From Liolophura sinensis (taxonomy: Eukaryota > Mollusca > Polyplacophora > Chitonida > Chitonidae): DNA of 64,000 nucleotides. Position numbers and translations under genes: made by a program. Of the stretch, positions 1-11,880 are shown piece after piece. The notes under the pieces are model-generated. The model ran no database searches, was not told where the DNA came from, and worked only from the letters and a program-made list of their open reading frames with translations. Where the stretch lies: contig NC_088295.1 in NCBI RefSeq assembly GCF_032854445.1, forward strand, positions 43,015,385 through 43,079,384, written 5' to 3'. Every line of letters starts with the position of its first letter. The first letter of the stretch is position 1.

Positions 1-215
1 TGTATAGAATTCTGGCACGATGGCCACGGCTATCTGGTCACATACACTTACTTGTAACTTGTATAGAATTCTAGCACGATGGCCACGGCTATCTGGTCAC
101 ATACACTTACTTGTAACTTGTATAGAATTCTGGCACGATGGCCACGGCTATCTGGTCACATACACTTACTTGTAACTTGTATAGAATTCTGGCACGATGG
201 CCACGGCTATCTGGT
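1..215. repeat. 59-bp tandem repeat, about 3.6 copies
   Basis: The unit starting TGTATAGAATTC recurs at 1, 60, 119 and 178 with almost no divergence, so it is a young array cut by the window edge. The copies differ at one or two positions (for example TCTGG versus TCTAG). The short open frame over it is only a product of the repeat. No gene is seen between 216 and 784. Confidence 0.95.
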
Positions 216-888
216 AGCCACTTCGTTTGGAGCGGATACAGGACTGAGCACCACACGGACATGTCGAATCAGTTAGAGTCTGGTTTATCAGTCTGTCGAT
301 GGCGTTAGCTGAAAGCAAAATGCAAACTATGATTTTCAAAAAACTGAAAAATTATAGATTTATATAAAAACACATAGCGGCACTACAAAGTGTTTTTATG
401 AAAACAATCGTGCCTGTATCTGAGTGAGAATAATTAAATGTCAAAACCTTTCTATTTTGCGGTTCATGTCGTAGCCCCTATGACCTTGAAGTTAGGGCAA
501 CAGCGTCTATATAATTTTTATCATCAAGTTTCGCATATAAATTCTCCGGGTTTGTTCAGATTTACATGCATGCCACGAACGAACAAATTCATTTTGGAAA
601 TGAAATTTTTTTAGCTAAAACTGTAACACTTTTGTGTTTCATTCATATGTCGCTTCAAAAGGCTCCAATATAATTATCATCTTTTTTGCCAAAGACTTGA
701 CGGTAAATTTCCGTAAAGGACGAATCCTTGGTCTGATACATACGTTTTAGCAAACTGAATTGTTCTCCATGAAATCACGGTTTGCTACTTGCTAATTATA
801 CCAGAATGGACTTTAATGTGCTTAAATGGTACAGATTTGAGCAAAACATGAGGAAATGGACACGACAAAATTTGATTTAATGATTTAC

Positions 889-1081
889 CTCCCTTGTAGG
901 AGATGAGATGATTCGGATCGCAGATGTAAGATGGCTTATTCCTCCCACAGCGTCCAAACTCGTTTTGAGGATTAGGGAATTGGCTCCAGTGCCATTTCAG
1001 TGGTATCTGGGTGGGCGCAATCTGGGCGTGGACTGTTGCTATGACAACGACGACCATGCACAGTAATGGTTTGGTGTCCAT
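889..1081 (-). CDS. MOLO1-like secreted protein, first coding exon (partial gene)
   Basis: Reading from an ATG at 1081, the exon encodes 64 residues and ends at a good donor (GGAG|GTAAAT) after the first base of a codon. Residues 1-20 form a clear hydrophobic signal peptide ending in VHA. The mature part has a WSQFPNPQ segment followed by a CGRNKPSYICDPNHLIS motif. The FPNP...CGR...CDP(D/N)xLxS pattern is the N-terminal signature I know from the MOLO1 (modulator of levamisole receptor-1)/TPM family of secreted or membrane-anchored extracellular proteins. The rest of the gene should lie to the left, beyond position 1 or across the repeat; I found no convincing second exon in 1-785. The family assignment rests on this motif only. 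Confidence 0.6.
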
Positions 1082-4000
1082 GATGCCGTTCAGAATTGGT
1101 TCTCAAACCCTTTAAGTCCTTCAAGCAAAAACAGGAGTGGGTGTTTATTGTAATAAAAACGACAGGCAAAGAATAAAGAATTTATAAATCAAAATGCTAG
1201 CGTTTTTTGAACTCTGTTAAATTTAAGTGTAGCAAAATTACAGCTACCACATAGTTTAATATCAAGAAACTTCAAAAAGCTGAGAGCATATAAGTGTAGG
1301 TTATCGTCCAGATTTAACTATAGATATTGGCAGTGTTATAGTATAGTGATTTATATATTCATTCATTCATTCATTCAAGCACATTGATGCATGCATATAT
1401 GTAATTTAACAGATATGAGCTAATACTTGCTTATAACAAGCTATGTGTATCCAAAAAAAATCCATCTGTCGCATGGCCCAAGAAATTAACCGCTCACCTA
1501 TAAATATCAGTATCCTCGAATACCTGTATGGAAAATTATCATCTATCCACGGTATATACGCAGGGAATAGTATTCTGAATGTCCCTGTAAACGACAAACC
1601 TCTGCTTCTGAGCATGCGTGCACTCTTTGTCTTACACACGATACTCAGACTCCAAATATCCCCTTTTACATGCGCATTGTGTCAAGATTTTGTCTCTGAC
1701 TCAGACCACCAACAATAGAAACGGTCAATTTTATTACTGACGACATTAATCCCTGCGAGGTCCTATTCCTTTCTATCCCTGCTTGGCTGTTCCCTCAAGA
1801 CCTCTTTGTCTTTTGCTCTATGACCATGGAGCTGTAGGGTCAGGTTGCTGATGACCACAGTGTTACATCTGTCTCTTGTACTAACTCAGATGGATCCAAT
1901 ATCCTTTAGTATTTATAAACCAACCTAATGTCACAAAAGTATACGAGTGTTTCTTGGACACGAATACGTCATTATAACAATACGCCCCATGCAGACAAAG
2001 CCTGCGGAGAGCTAGAGAAGTTGAGGCCTTTGAGGTGGACAATACTTAACGCCGACTGGGTTCTCTGTCGGTGTATTCAGTCTGGTCTACTTGAACCGTT
2101 AACTGGCAAATCGTACTTGGGAATACAAATCCTCCAGACAATAGCTTCCGACCCTAAAATATACTTGTGGACAAACTGCCACACAGCTGCTTCGCGAAAA
2201 GTTTATTCAAGAAACTTCTCCTTATGGATGTCCTCGAGGGGTATGATGCTTGCATCTCCTATGAATTTTTGTCATAGGAAATCTTTTCCAAACTGAAACA
2301 GACTGATGTATGGATTTTTGTCGCAATTTTAGATGTGCTATACCGCGTTATTCTCTTTCTTTTTAGCTTTGGCATTAATACATTGGCTCTGTTATGTACA
2401 TGAACGAGAACAATACATGTAATCACCCCGTAATAAATTAAGCTAAGGATATATTTTGTTTATAAAATTATTCAAATATGCCCACAAAAGAAAAAAAAAA
2501 CCCACGCATCATGCAGTAAATGTAAACTCCATACATACATATACCATATACAACCATTGTATTATAACAAGTCATTCGCGCTTTATAAACAGCACGATGC
2601 TTTTCTCTTTCTCACTTGGAGTCACTGATAAACTACAGAGCAATATGTCGTGGAAATAAAATTGTAACAGAAATGAGGATAATATTATTTCATCTGAAGA
2701 TGAATTACCTCACTGGTCTCGTGTAACAACATATAGAGCTCAGCTGTAGCAAAAGATGCTGGCTTAAGTAAATGAAAATCGTCATTCACATTTCCAAAGA
2801 TACGTAGTTTTCACAGCCTGTAAATATTTAACTTAATTTAACAGCCTAACTCCTGTCTCTTTTTATACTTCAACGGATTGGGAAAATATTTAAAACTGGG
2901 ATCCAGTGATTACTTTGGCATAATAAAGGGAGAACTGTAATCATTCTCCGAATGACTGACAGAAATATGGACATGTGATCGACAACTACATCACTTGTAA
3001 TAAACAATTTATTGTGGTATACCTTTCTTAACGATGACATGAATAAAGTGTTGCAATACTTATGCTATATGTTATCGACTGACATTTTCGGAGAAACTAT
3101 CCTCCCATGTTAAATATTAAGTGACAGAAGTACATTGGAAAACCTGTCTATCCATTCATGATTATGGAAATTATGGAGCTTTGCTAGATAAAGGAGGTAT
3201 AAATTCCGTATAGAAAGGTTGCAATGTATAGGGTGTATTCAGTAGCACAGAAAGCTTTTTCTTATTTTTAGCATTGAACTCCGGAATGGCAAAAATGTTT
3301 ATGTTCATCGCATTGTGCCTCAGTATATACCCACTTAGTGGCAGGTAGATATTTACATAACACCGATCTTTGCCAAATCATCAACACACCTGCACAAGCT
3401 AGTAGACACGGCCCAAACCGCCCCCATGCTCCTCGGTATAATTTTAACCTGGTAGTCACTATGTAAGAAGTTAAACACAGAATCAGTACTATGGTGGGAG
3501 GAACCCGGGCAGAGGCCGGTGGAAAACCCTCGACCATCCACAGGTTGCTGCAAGGCCCTGGTTGAATCGTGTAGTGTTTATATACACGATGATCTTTAAC
3601 AGACTCTATGCCGCTTCGATTATGCACTGCTTTAATCGTGTAGATATTTCAATGCGTTATACATCGGTCAGATCTCTTTCAGCACACTCATTGTTTGGGT
3701 TTGGGGTGGGGGGGGGGGAGTGTGGACAATAATCTGTCCACAACGCTCGTGTGGCTGTTGAAGACCAGTTGCCTTCCATCAAAATCTTCATGTACGTTGA
3801 AAGTTCATCAGTAACTTGTCAAACGTCAGTGGTTTGCTCCGGGAACTCCCATCCATAGTTAAAATGTAGCGCCATCGTATACGTGAAATATTCATGAATA
3901 TACCTTTGTGACGTGTTCTGGTTCCGATATATACCATTGTATATTCAAAGAATGATGACTGCAGTTATTACGAAACAATACAATCTGCCCAGCTCTAGCT

Positions 4001-4204
4001 ATCATTTAAGATAGATCAAGAAATATCAGTGTAAGCGGCATATGACACAGTATTTCGGAAAGCCGCTGACAAACGCATTTTTCCTTTATATAGAAACACT
4101 TAAATGAAAAATTACATCCAAACTCTGACATCAGAGTCTCCTGTGGCTCAGAAATATAACTTCACATCCATGGTTTAAATCCCCATATACCCTTCTCAAC
4201 ACGT
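1082..4204. other. Intergenic, no gene recognised
   Basis: AT-rich sequence with short uninformative open frames; the longest, 122 codons at 1928-2296, has no motif I recognise. A short ATTC microsatellite lies near 1360-1377. A fragment of the common SINE is listed separately at 3488-3558, and a G-rich run follows at about 3706-3718. Confidence 0.5.
3488..3558 (-). mobile_element. SINE family 1, fragment
   Basis: A diverged 70-bp piece of the middle of the common SINE (GGTGGGAGGA, CCGGGCAGAG, CCATCCACAGGTTGCTG) in minus orientation. Both head and tail are missing, so it is an old copy. Confidence 0.65.
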
Positions 4205-4209
4205 GGGTA

Positions 4210-6010
4210 ATTTATAATATAAGAGAGGTATACAGGAAGCATCCCAACCGTCTAATACAATATATAAGAGTGGTTTTATACACAGGAAGCATCCTAACCA
4301 CCCAATACCAGATATAAGAGAGGTATACCGGAAGTATCCCAATTACCCAATACCAAATATAAGAGAGGTATACAGGAAGAATCCCAGCCATCTAATACCA
4401 AATATAAGAGTGGTTTTATATACAGGAAGCATCCTAACCACTCAATACCAGATATAAGAGAGGTATACCGGAAGTATCCCAGTTACCCAATACCAAATAT
4501 AAGAGAGGTATACCGGAAGTATCCCAGTTACCCAATACCAAATATAAGAGAGGTATACAGGAAGAATCCCAACCATCTAATACCAAATATAAGAGAGGTA
4601 TACAGGAAGTACATCAGTAACCCAATACCAAATATAGGAAAGGTATACAGGAAGTATTCTAGTAACTCAATACTAAATATAAGAGTGGTATACCGGAAGT
4701 ATTCCAGTAACCCAATACCAAATATAAGAGTGGTATACAGGTAATATCCCACTTACTCAATCCCAAATATAAGAGTGGTATACCGGAAGTATTCCAGTAA
4801 CCCAATACCAAATATAAGAGTGGTATACGGGAAGTATCCCAGTAACTCAATACCAAATATAAGAGTTTTATACAGATAATATCCCAGTAACTCAATCCCA
4901 AATATAAGAGTGGTATCCCAGTTACTCAATCCCAAATATAAGAGTGATATCCCAGTAACTCAATCTCAAATATAAGAGTGGTATCCCAGTTACTCAATCC
5001 CAAATATAAGAGTGGTATACCGGAAGTATTCCAGTAACCCAATACCAAATATAAGAGTGGTATACGGGAAGTATCCAAGTAACTCAATACCAAATATAAG
5101 AGTTTTATACAGATAATATCTCAGTAACTCAATCCCAAATATAAGAGTGGTATACATTAATTATCCCAGTAACTCAGTACCAAATATAAGAGTGGTATAC
5201 AGGAAGTATCCCAACCACCCAATACCAAATATAAGAGTGGTATACAGGAAGTATCCCAGTAACCCATTACCAAATATAAGAGGGGTATACATGAAATATT
5301 CCAACCACCCAATACCAAATATAAGAGAGCCATACAAGACACACTCAAACCACCCAATATCAAATATAAGAGAGGTATACATGACGCACTCAAACCACCT
5401 GATACCAAATGTCAAAGAAGTATACGAGAAGCATCCCTGCCACTAAATGTAAGAATGGTATACAGCAAGCATCCCTGCCACTAAGTGTAAGAGTGGTATA
5501 CAGCAAGCATCCCTGCCACTAAATGTAAGAATGGTATACAGCAAGCATCCCTGCCACTAAGTGTAAGAGTGGTATACAGCAAGCATCCCTGCCACTAAGT
5601 GTAAGAGTGGTATACACAAGCATTTCTGCCACTAAGTGTAAGAGTGGTATACACAAGCATTTCTGCCACTAAGTGTAAGAGTGGTATACAGCAAGTATCC
5701 CTGCCACTAAGTGTAAGAGTGGTATACAGCAAGCATCCCTGCCACTAAGTGTAAGAGTGGCATACAGCAAGCATCCCTGCCACCCAACACTAAATGTAAA
5801 AGTGGTATACAGGAAGCATCCCAAACACTCGAAACCAAATATTACTGTGGTGTACAGGAAATATCCCAGCCACCTAATACCAAATATAAGACTGGTATAC
5901 CGGAAGCATGCAAGCCACCCAATACCAAATATAAACGTGGTATAGGGAAAGCATCACAGCCACCCAACCCTAAATATAAAAGTGGTATACAACAAGCATT
6001 CAAACTACTC
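4210..6010. repeat. 45-bp minisatellite with a 38-bp sub-array
   Basis: Imperfect copies of a 45-bp unit (core AAATATAAGAGTGGTATAC, then AGGAAGTATCCCAGTAACCCAAT) run for 1.8 kb. From about 5441 to 5760 a shorter 38-bp variant (TAAGTGTAAGAGTGGTATAC, then AGCAAGCATCCCTGCCAC) takes over, after which the longer form returns. Because 45 is a multiple of three, several frames stay open on both strands for 60-99 codons, giving 15-residue peptide repeats. There is no start context, splice site or domain, so I treat these as repeat artefacts. Confidence 0.95.
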
Positions 6011-8280
6011 AGCGTCACGTACAAAAGCTAGTACAACAACCAACTCATCTAACCATAAGAGTTTGCACAACACCAAGGTATCCTGATAAATCAAATTAAA
6101 ATATTGTTATAAAGAGCTGTATTTTAGAAACATTCATTCAAACCATGAATACGGAACAGAACAGTTTGCACAATATGTATCCCAGCCAAAGTCCAGATAT
6201 AAGATGATCTTCCAATGTTCATCAAGTAAACAGTCCAGACATTCAATATTATCAGGAACACAAATTGCTAAAACAACGATCACGGGGATATTTTATATAT
6301 AGCAAGGTAAGAAAAAATATGTAGCTAACATAACCACCAATTAACCCGTACAGGTTTGTACATTCATTCAGTCTGTGAAAGGATTCTCGCTGGCCCAGAC
6401 GGCTATATCGGCTGTTTAACCCCATACATGCAACGTAAAAATTTATCCGATTTTTTAACGAAATATCTTAATGCATGCCTGCCATGCAGCAAAGCCTTTA
6501 AGTACATGAACTTATATGTGCACGAGAGCCAGCCATCATATAATCGAATTGATACAATCGATATGGACTTAGTCACAAGTCATCGACAGTCAGTGCAGTA
6601 TTTTTGGCAAATTTATGACAGTGCATTAAATATTATTTTCATATTCACTCACAGATGAATATCTAAAACACGCAGTATACCTATAGGGCGATGTAGACTT
6701 TAAATGTAAACGAATACAGTTTTGTACTGAACACGATGGAAGCAATGTAATGTATTCCCACCCACCATAACGCTGACCGCCGTCCTATACGTGTAATATT
6801 TTTGAGTACGGCGCAAAACACTAATCAAATCAAATAAATAAAATTGCAATATAATAGAAAAATCAACGGAAAACTTGGCCTGGGCGAACATAAGGACCAT
6901 GGTGTACGATGAACAACATCGGAGTGTGCCCAACAAAACGTTATCTGATATGCCTCTGTTGTGTCGATGTAAAGGTCACCTATATGATGAAGGGGTGTTG
7001 CTGATGCGAGCTGTGACTGTATCCTATCGCCGCATCTTCTACATACTCTGTTTCCTATATGCCATGTAACTATTCGAATTCTGAGTTCTTGAGCAGTATA
7101 GGTGGCCATTATGGACGGACAAAGTGGAAAAAGGCTTTAATTACTTGTATCAAATCTAAATAGATGTGAGCATGTACAGAGTACATCAAATAAGACCTTT
7201 CGTCTTTTCCATAAATGCAAACACCAATAAACCTGTTCAGCATTACAGAGATGAGTTAGGTGATATTTCAGATGATCTAATATTTATAGAATCCCTAGGA
7301 ATATAATTATAAAGACTTACCAATTTTTGTTTCTACTCGGGTATCCAAAAGTTGAATTAATGCACATAGGCGTGTCTAGTTGAGTTTAGCTCAGGTTTTA
7401 CCAACAACAATAGGAATCACTAGAGTGAGTTTGGTGTAGGTCTATTGGCCTGTATGGTGTTCCATTACTTATTCGGTCGTATTCTTCCGGACCTCAGTTG
7501 AGCCTCTGCAAGCTGACCAACTTTATGTGAGTGATCACTTGAAACACACATTATATGTATGTATTTATATGCTGTGATAATCCTAACACTTTCATTTCTG
7601 TTATGAAGAAATAAAATGCCTTGTTAAGTAACTACAAAATGTGAGAAAGTGCATTATTGCAATGTACCGTAAATACGAACTGGAAGTTAGAAAAACCAAG
7701 CGCCTGGAGTCCGAGATTATCTGACGAGATTTTTTTCCACCAGGAGACGAAGGCACCCGATGTAAGCCGACCAGCCGTTCGTCCGGCCATCTTTCCATAT
7801 TTGGAATCCATCGTTCTCCTCCGACTTGGCTTTGAACCGCCCCTCAACAATCAACATCAGTGTACGTGAATCACGCATGCAGTTTTGGTGGGACCCCTGA
7901 GCGAGTGGGCGCAGCACTGCAAGCTACAGACGGGTAAACACATGTGCATGTATACAAGTAGGCCTAATCTATAAAAATAGCCATCAACAAGAGGTTAAAC
8001 AGCCAAACGAGACTGACATATGCAGGCTGAAAATAGCCGTGTTATAATCTGTAGCGGAATGATGATGTCAGGTGTTGACATTGCGAAGCCTGAGAGTCCA
8101 TCTAGATTGATTTGAAACCGGTTGTCCGTCCCTGTATTTTTAAAACATACATTTATCTATTTTTAATAGCTGCCTGTCTTTTATATTTCAATTAAAATTC
8201 ATATTTCAAATTGCATGAATAAAAATGAGCAGGAAACTGACTTCAAATTCAGAGACAAAACAAAAAATTAAGCAAGTCAC
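6011..8280. other. Intergenic, no gene recognised
   Basis: Apart from the SINE fragment at 6754-6843 I see only short open frames without motifs. The stretch 7690-7910 is unusually GC-rich for the area and contains overlapping frames on both strands, but no conserved motif or splice pair could be assigned. Confidence 0.4.
6754..6843 (+). mobile_element. SINE family 1, 3' fragment
   Basis: The terminal part of the common SINE: CCCACCATAACGCTGACCGC, a GAGTACGGCGCAAAACAC block and an AAATAAATAAA-type tail. It is 5' truncated. Confidence 0.8.
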
Positions 8281-8353
8281 AGCCCCCAGGGAGGATCGAA
8301 CTCCCGACCCCTGGTTTACAAGACCAGTGCTCTAACCACTGAGCTATGGAGGC
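8281..8353 (-). tRNA. tRNA-Thr (anticodon UGU)
   Basis: The minus-strand sequence folds into a complete cloverleaf. The acceptor stem GCCTCCA pairs with TGGGGGC (one U:G), the D stem is GCTC/GAGC, the anticodon stem is CTGGT/ACCAG around loop CTTGTAA (anticodon TGT), and the T stem is GGGAG/CTCCC with loop TTCGATC. It is intronless, has consensus A and B boxes, and no encoded CCA, as expected in a eukaryote. A TTTTTT Pol III terminator follows within about 20 bases on the minus strand (plus A-run at about 8262). It looks functional. Confidence 0.97.
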
Positions 8354-10178
8354 ATAACAGTTAAGCGGGCTCTTATACTTGATATAATTCTTCTATTCAA
8401 TGAGCTAAGCGATAATCTTAGCAAAATGTTATTTTAATTAAAATATTTTGCGAAATATTAATAGCTAAATAATCTTGAATGTATTTTGCATAACAAAATG
8501 CTCTCTGAGACATAAATAATGTCCTAAAATGCATCAAATGCAGGTCGTCAGTACATGGGGCGCACGATGGGCTATTTCGGCAGTCGAGATGTTTGAACGT
8601 GGCGTTGGATCCCACTTTGTAACGCGCCCCTTCGCGCAGTCACTTTGAAGCAGCTCTGTACAAATATTGTGTATGGTAATATATATTGATGCCTTCATAG
8701 CTGATGAAATCACTGACTTACCTTCCACAACACAACAGTGTTAAAAAGTTGTTGTGGTTCTACATTATAAGTGAGCATGTCATTGAACTCACAGGCCACT
8801 TAACCGGCTATTTAAGACCTATACATTCTCGATATTCAACAGCAGAGGAGGTTAACAGCCATGTCAGACTGGGATACTGCACGAAATTCGAGAAATATAA
8901 TAGTCCTATAGTTTTTTTTCCAGTGTGAACATGAATTAAACCCATTAATAGGCACCTGATTATAAACCAGGCCTATCGGAAATCAGGAAACTTTTTCCCG
9001 GTCAACGTACGTGACCGAGAATAGGCCTACTCGAGAAAACCGATTTTCTTCCATTAACAACCATGTTAGGCCTACGGCATTTTTTTTTTATCCCCATGTA
9101 AATTATATAGGTCTATTTGCAGAGAAGTGATAATATACTAGTATATCGTTAGATGTATATATACATACAAATATAGGCTTATGCATAATAAAGCTAGGCC
9201 TATATCGTAATATCAACGCATGTGTGTGTGTCTGATTTGTCGCTTTTCAAGTGGATGGTCAAGGTGTGGAATTAAAGGTGCTACGGTAATTATAGGGCGT
9301 CAGTGAAGTTAACTCCCAGTTTCCAGTTCCCAGTGTGACATTCGGAAGTGAACTTAGCTCCCCGATTAGACATTCAATGCTATATATCGAACTGGGGACG
9401 ATCGAGGAGCTATCTTCAAATATTTATTGTAATATTCTGCTCTTAATATTGCTCTTTGAGGTACCAAACGATTTTTTGAGCATTAATTTGAGCTGTACAG
9501 ACCCATGCAGCTCTCACTTCGATATCTGCATATGCGCTCCCAAGCGTTGTAACTTGGAACCACTGGTACCATCAGGTGCAGCATGTCTTAGGGTGTACAT
9601 TGTTATATATCCGACCTCCGATGATGGCCGATATGAAGGTAGGGACAATGGCGCCTTATTTAGACTGCCATCTTTATTCATCTGCATATTCTCTAAGACA
9701 AAAGGGAACAGGTGACGTCAAACAAATCTGTCACGTGATATCTCTTGCGTAATGAGCATTTAGTACATAGTAAGTGATTTAAGTTCACAATATAATATGC
9801 AAACACAACATCCCTCCACCTCTTTAGATATGGAAATTATCTCTGATTTAGTTTATAAAACAGGAGTGGAGTATTTAATTTTGCGGAAATCGAATTATTC
9901 AAAGCAATAGAACAAAATCAAATTAATTACATGTTACAATATCTATCTGATATTTGAACACTGGAAAAAAATATTTCTTAGCTCAATAAAACACAAATAA
10001 TATGTGGATGAAATTCAACAAAACACATTAGTATAATAAAACTGAAATACATCTATAAGAAATCATTAATCATGCACAAACTATTGAATGCGTCTGTATA
10101 AAAGGTTACAATCAAATTGATTTTTTACTCTTTAGTACATGTGGAAATCTCTACAACGATTTGGTTGCTTGCGTTGTC
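8354..10178. other. Intergenic, no gene recognised
   Basis: The longest open frame is 126 codons at 9335-9715 on the plus strand. Its product has no domain I recognise and no clear splice or start context, so I do not call it. The rest is AT-rich with short frames. Confidence 0.4.
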
Positions 10179-10560
10179 TTATCGGGCGTTGAAGAAGAAC
10201 TGCTTGGTCAGTAACGACATCGGGTAGCTCTGCGTTTCAGAGAAGTGGTTTAACTCATCCTGTGCGACCGGGTTGCCCTTTACTTGGCCAGTGAATTTGC
10301 GAACTTTACTTGAATTTCGCCGGAGTACTTTGTTGTTGTCAGAAAGGAGAATCAACTGGCTACCTGAGACATGAATTACTTTGAACGGTTCCGGACCAAA
10401 ACGAGGCGATAGCATGTTATGTTTCGGTTACCGCACTTGCACTTTGTCACCTATCTTCATTTGGCACTTGGCAGCACGACGTTTCTGATCGGTGTATTCT
10501 TTGAATTTACATTTATATTCACCATCGCGTTTGAGTGCAGTTCGGCAGACGCTTCAATCT
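10179..10560 (-). pseudogene. Ty3/gypsy-type pol fragment, integrase C-terminal end, decayed
   Basis: The minus-strand frame from about 10415 to 10179 begins with an LSPRFGPEPFKV block. This is the short chromatin-side tail that follows the integrase core in Ty3/gypsy retrotransposons. Upstream, up to about 10560, the same strand continues with a KEYTDQKRRAA and MKIGDKVQVR segment typical of the preceding linker, but a stop codon interrupts the two halves. No long terminal repeats, reverse transcriptase or integrase core are visible nearby. This is an isolated, inactive remnant. Confidence 0.65.
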
Positions 10561-11880
10561 GTCCTCTGACCTTATCCGTATCAGTACTGAACGGACACAA
10601 TCCGTCACAAAGCTTAATGGCCTAATGTGAACTCTGTAGCACGCACACTGAACTGTGGAACTGTCAAGGGAATTATTTTTCGTTTTTCATTGACATACTT
10701 CGTATCTTACATATTTGTATATAGCTGCTTTATAAATCTCTCAAATAAAAACGTGTACATAATAGGCTATGTTATACAGGAACCTACAGACAGTTTGTGT
10801 GCACTTCACCAGGCGCTTTAATCTATCCTCTAGCCTTGTCCTTATCAGGCCTCAATCCATCACAATGAATGCCCTAATGTGAGCTGTGCAGAACTCACAC
10901 TGAGCTGTGGAACGGTCAAAGAGAAGACCACCACGGCTTTGAGTCACATTATACAGATATGGGCGATCCCTATGTTTAACAACAACAACAACAACAACAA
11001 AAGAATATTGAGTCTTAAGCTTTCTTTCGTCATATACCGCGAAAAGAAATCCGACAAGAACTCTAAACCCCAGCGGCGTGTATCATTTACTCGATGGGGG
11101 CTCATTAAAAAAAAACCCACACTGAACTGACCCACTGGATGGATTAAACATTGCACACACGTGATCAAATAATATGGCAGTATAACTGGTTCTTACTATA
11201 ACTTTGAACACTCTGAGGTAACTGAGATATCTCACATTCTGTACGCTAAAAGTAAAGACGTTTCAAACTTAAATTATTTTTTTTATCATTTTTTTTTATG
11301 ATTTACTTGCAAATTTCAGTTCTGATTCGGTAATAAAAATGTTCATGCTAAAAGAAGCCAAAAAAAAATGTGATCATTTAATAGTTTTAGTAAAAAGACA
11401 CTGAATTGACCAGTCGGGATTGAGTTCAAATCCAGCTAAAATGCGCCCAGGGACCACCAAAATTCACTCATCAACTGCGGAAAACAGCGATGATCCCGGA
11501 CTTTAGCGGCCCTACAGTGTTGTGTGTGTACTGTGTGCAGTTCAGCAGACGCTTCAATCTGTCCTGGGGCCTCGGTGGCTCAGTTGGTTAGCGCCCTAGC
11601 CGTCCCTCTCCGGCCGTACGTGGGAAGGACTTACAGCAACCTGCGGATGGTCGTGGGTTTCCCCCGGGCTCTGCCCGGTTTTCACCCATCATAATGCTGA
11701 CCGCCGTCGTATAAGTGAAATGTTCTTGAGTACGGCATAAAACACCAATCAAATAAAATAAATAAATCAATCTCTCCTCTTAGCTTGCCCTTGAAGGGAC
11801 ATTCAAGGGATCCGTCACAACGAATCTCCAAACGTGAACTGTACACCAGGCATGCTGAAAGGGAACGATTGAGGGGAGAG
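10530..11880 (+). repeat. Three diverged copies of a roughly 130-bp repeat
   Basis: The block GCAGTTCGGCAGACGCTTCAATCTGTCCT...CCGTCACAA...TAATGTGAACT...CACACTGAACTGTGGAAC occurs at about 10540-10670, in diverged form at about 10800-10920, and again at about 11535-11880. The third copy is split by a SINE (11566-11766). An (AAC)n microsatellite sits at 10979-10999 between copies 2 and 3. The repeat family is unidentified. Confidence 0.6.
11566..11766 (+). mobile_element. SINE family 1 copy with target-site duplication
   Basis: Starts with a tRNA-like head (CCTCGGTGGCTCAGTTGGTTAG, a good A box), has an internal deletion of the B-box part, and continues through GGCCGTACGTGGGAAGG and CATAATGCTGACCGCCGTCG to an AATAAAATAAATAAA tail. 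It is flanked by TCAATCTGTCCT (11554-11565) and TCAATCTCTCCT (11767-11778), a 12-bp target-site duplication with one mismatch. Confidence 0.9.

Noticed and set aside
1928-2296. 122-codon plus-strand ORF
   Set aside because: No motif, no repeat family, no supporting splice or promoter signal; length is compatible with chance in this base composition.
4528-5446. Minus-strand frames with repeated LLYLVLGYW, resembling multi-pass membrane protein
   Set aside because: Pure product of the 45-bp repeat; open on both strands and in several frames.
9335-9715. 126-codon plus-strand ORF
   Set aside because: Cysteine-bearing but without recognisable domain or signal peptide; not called.
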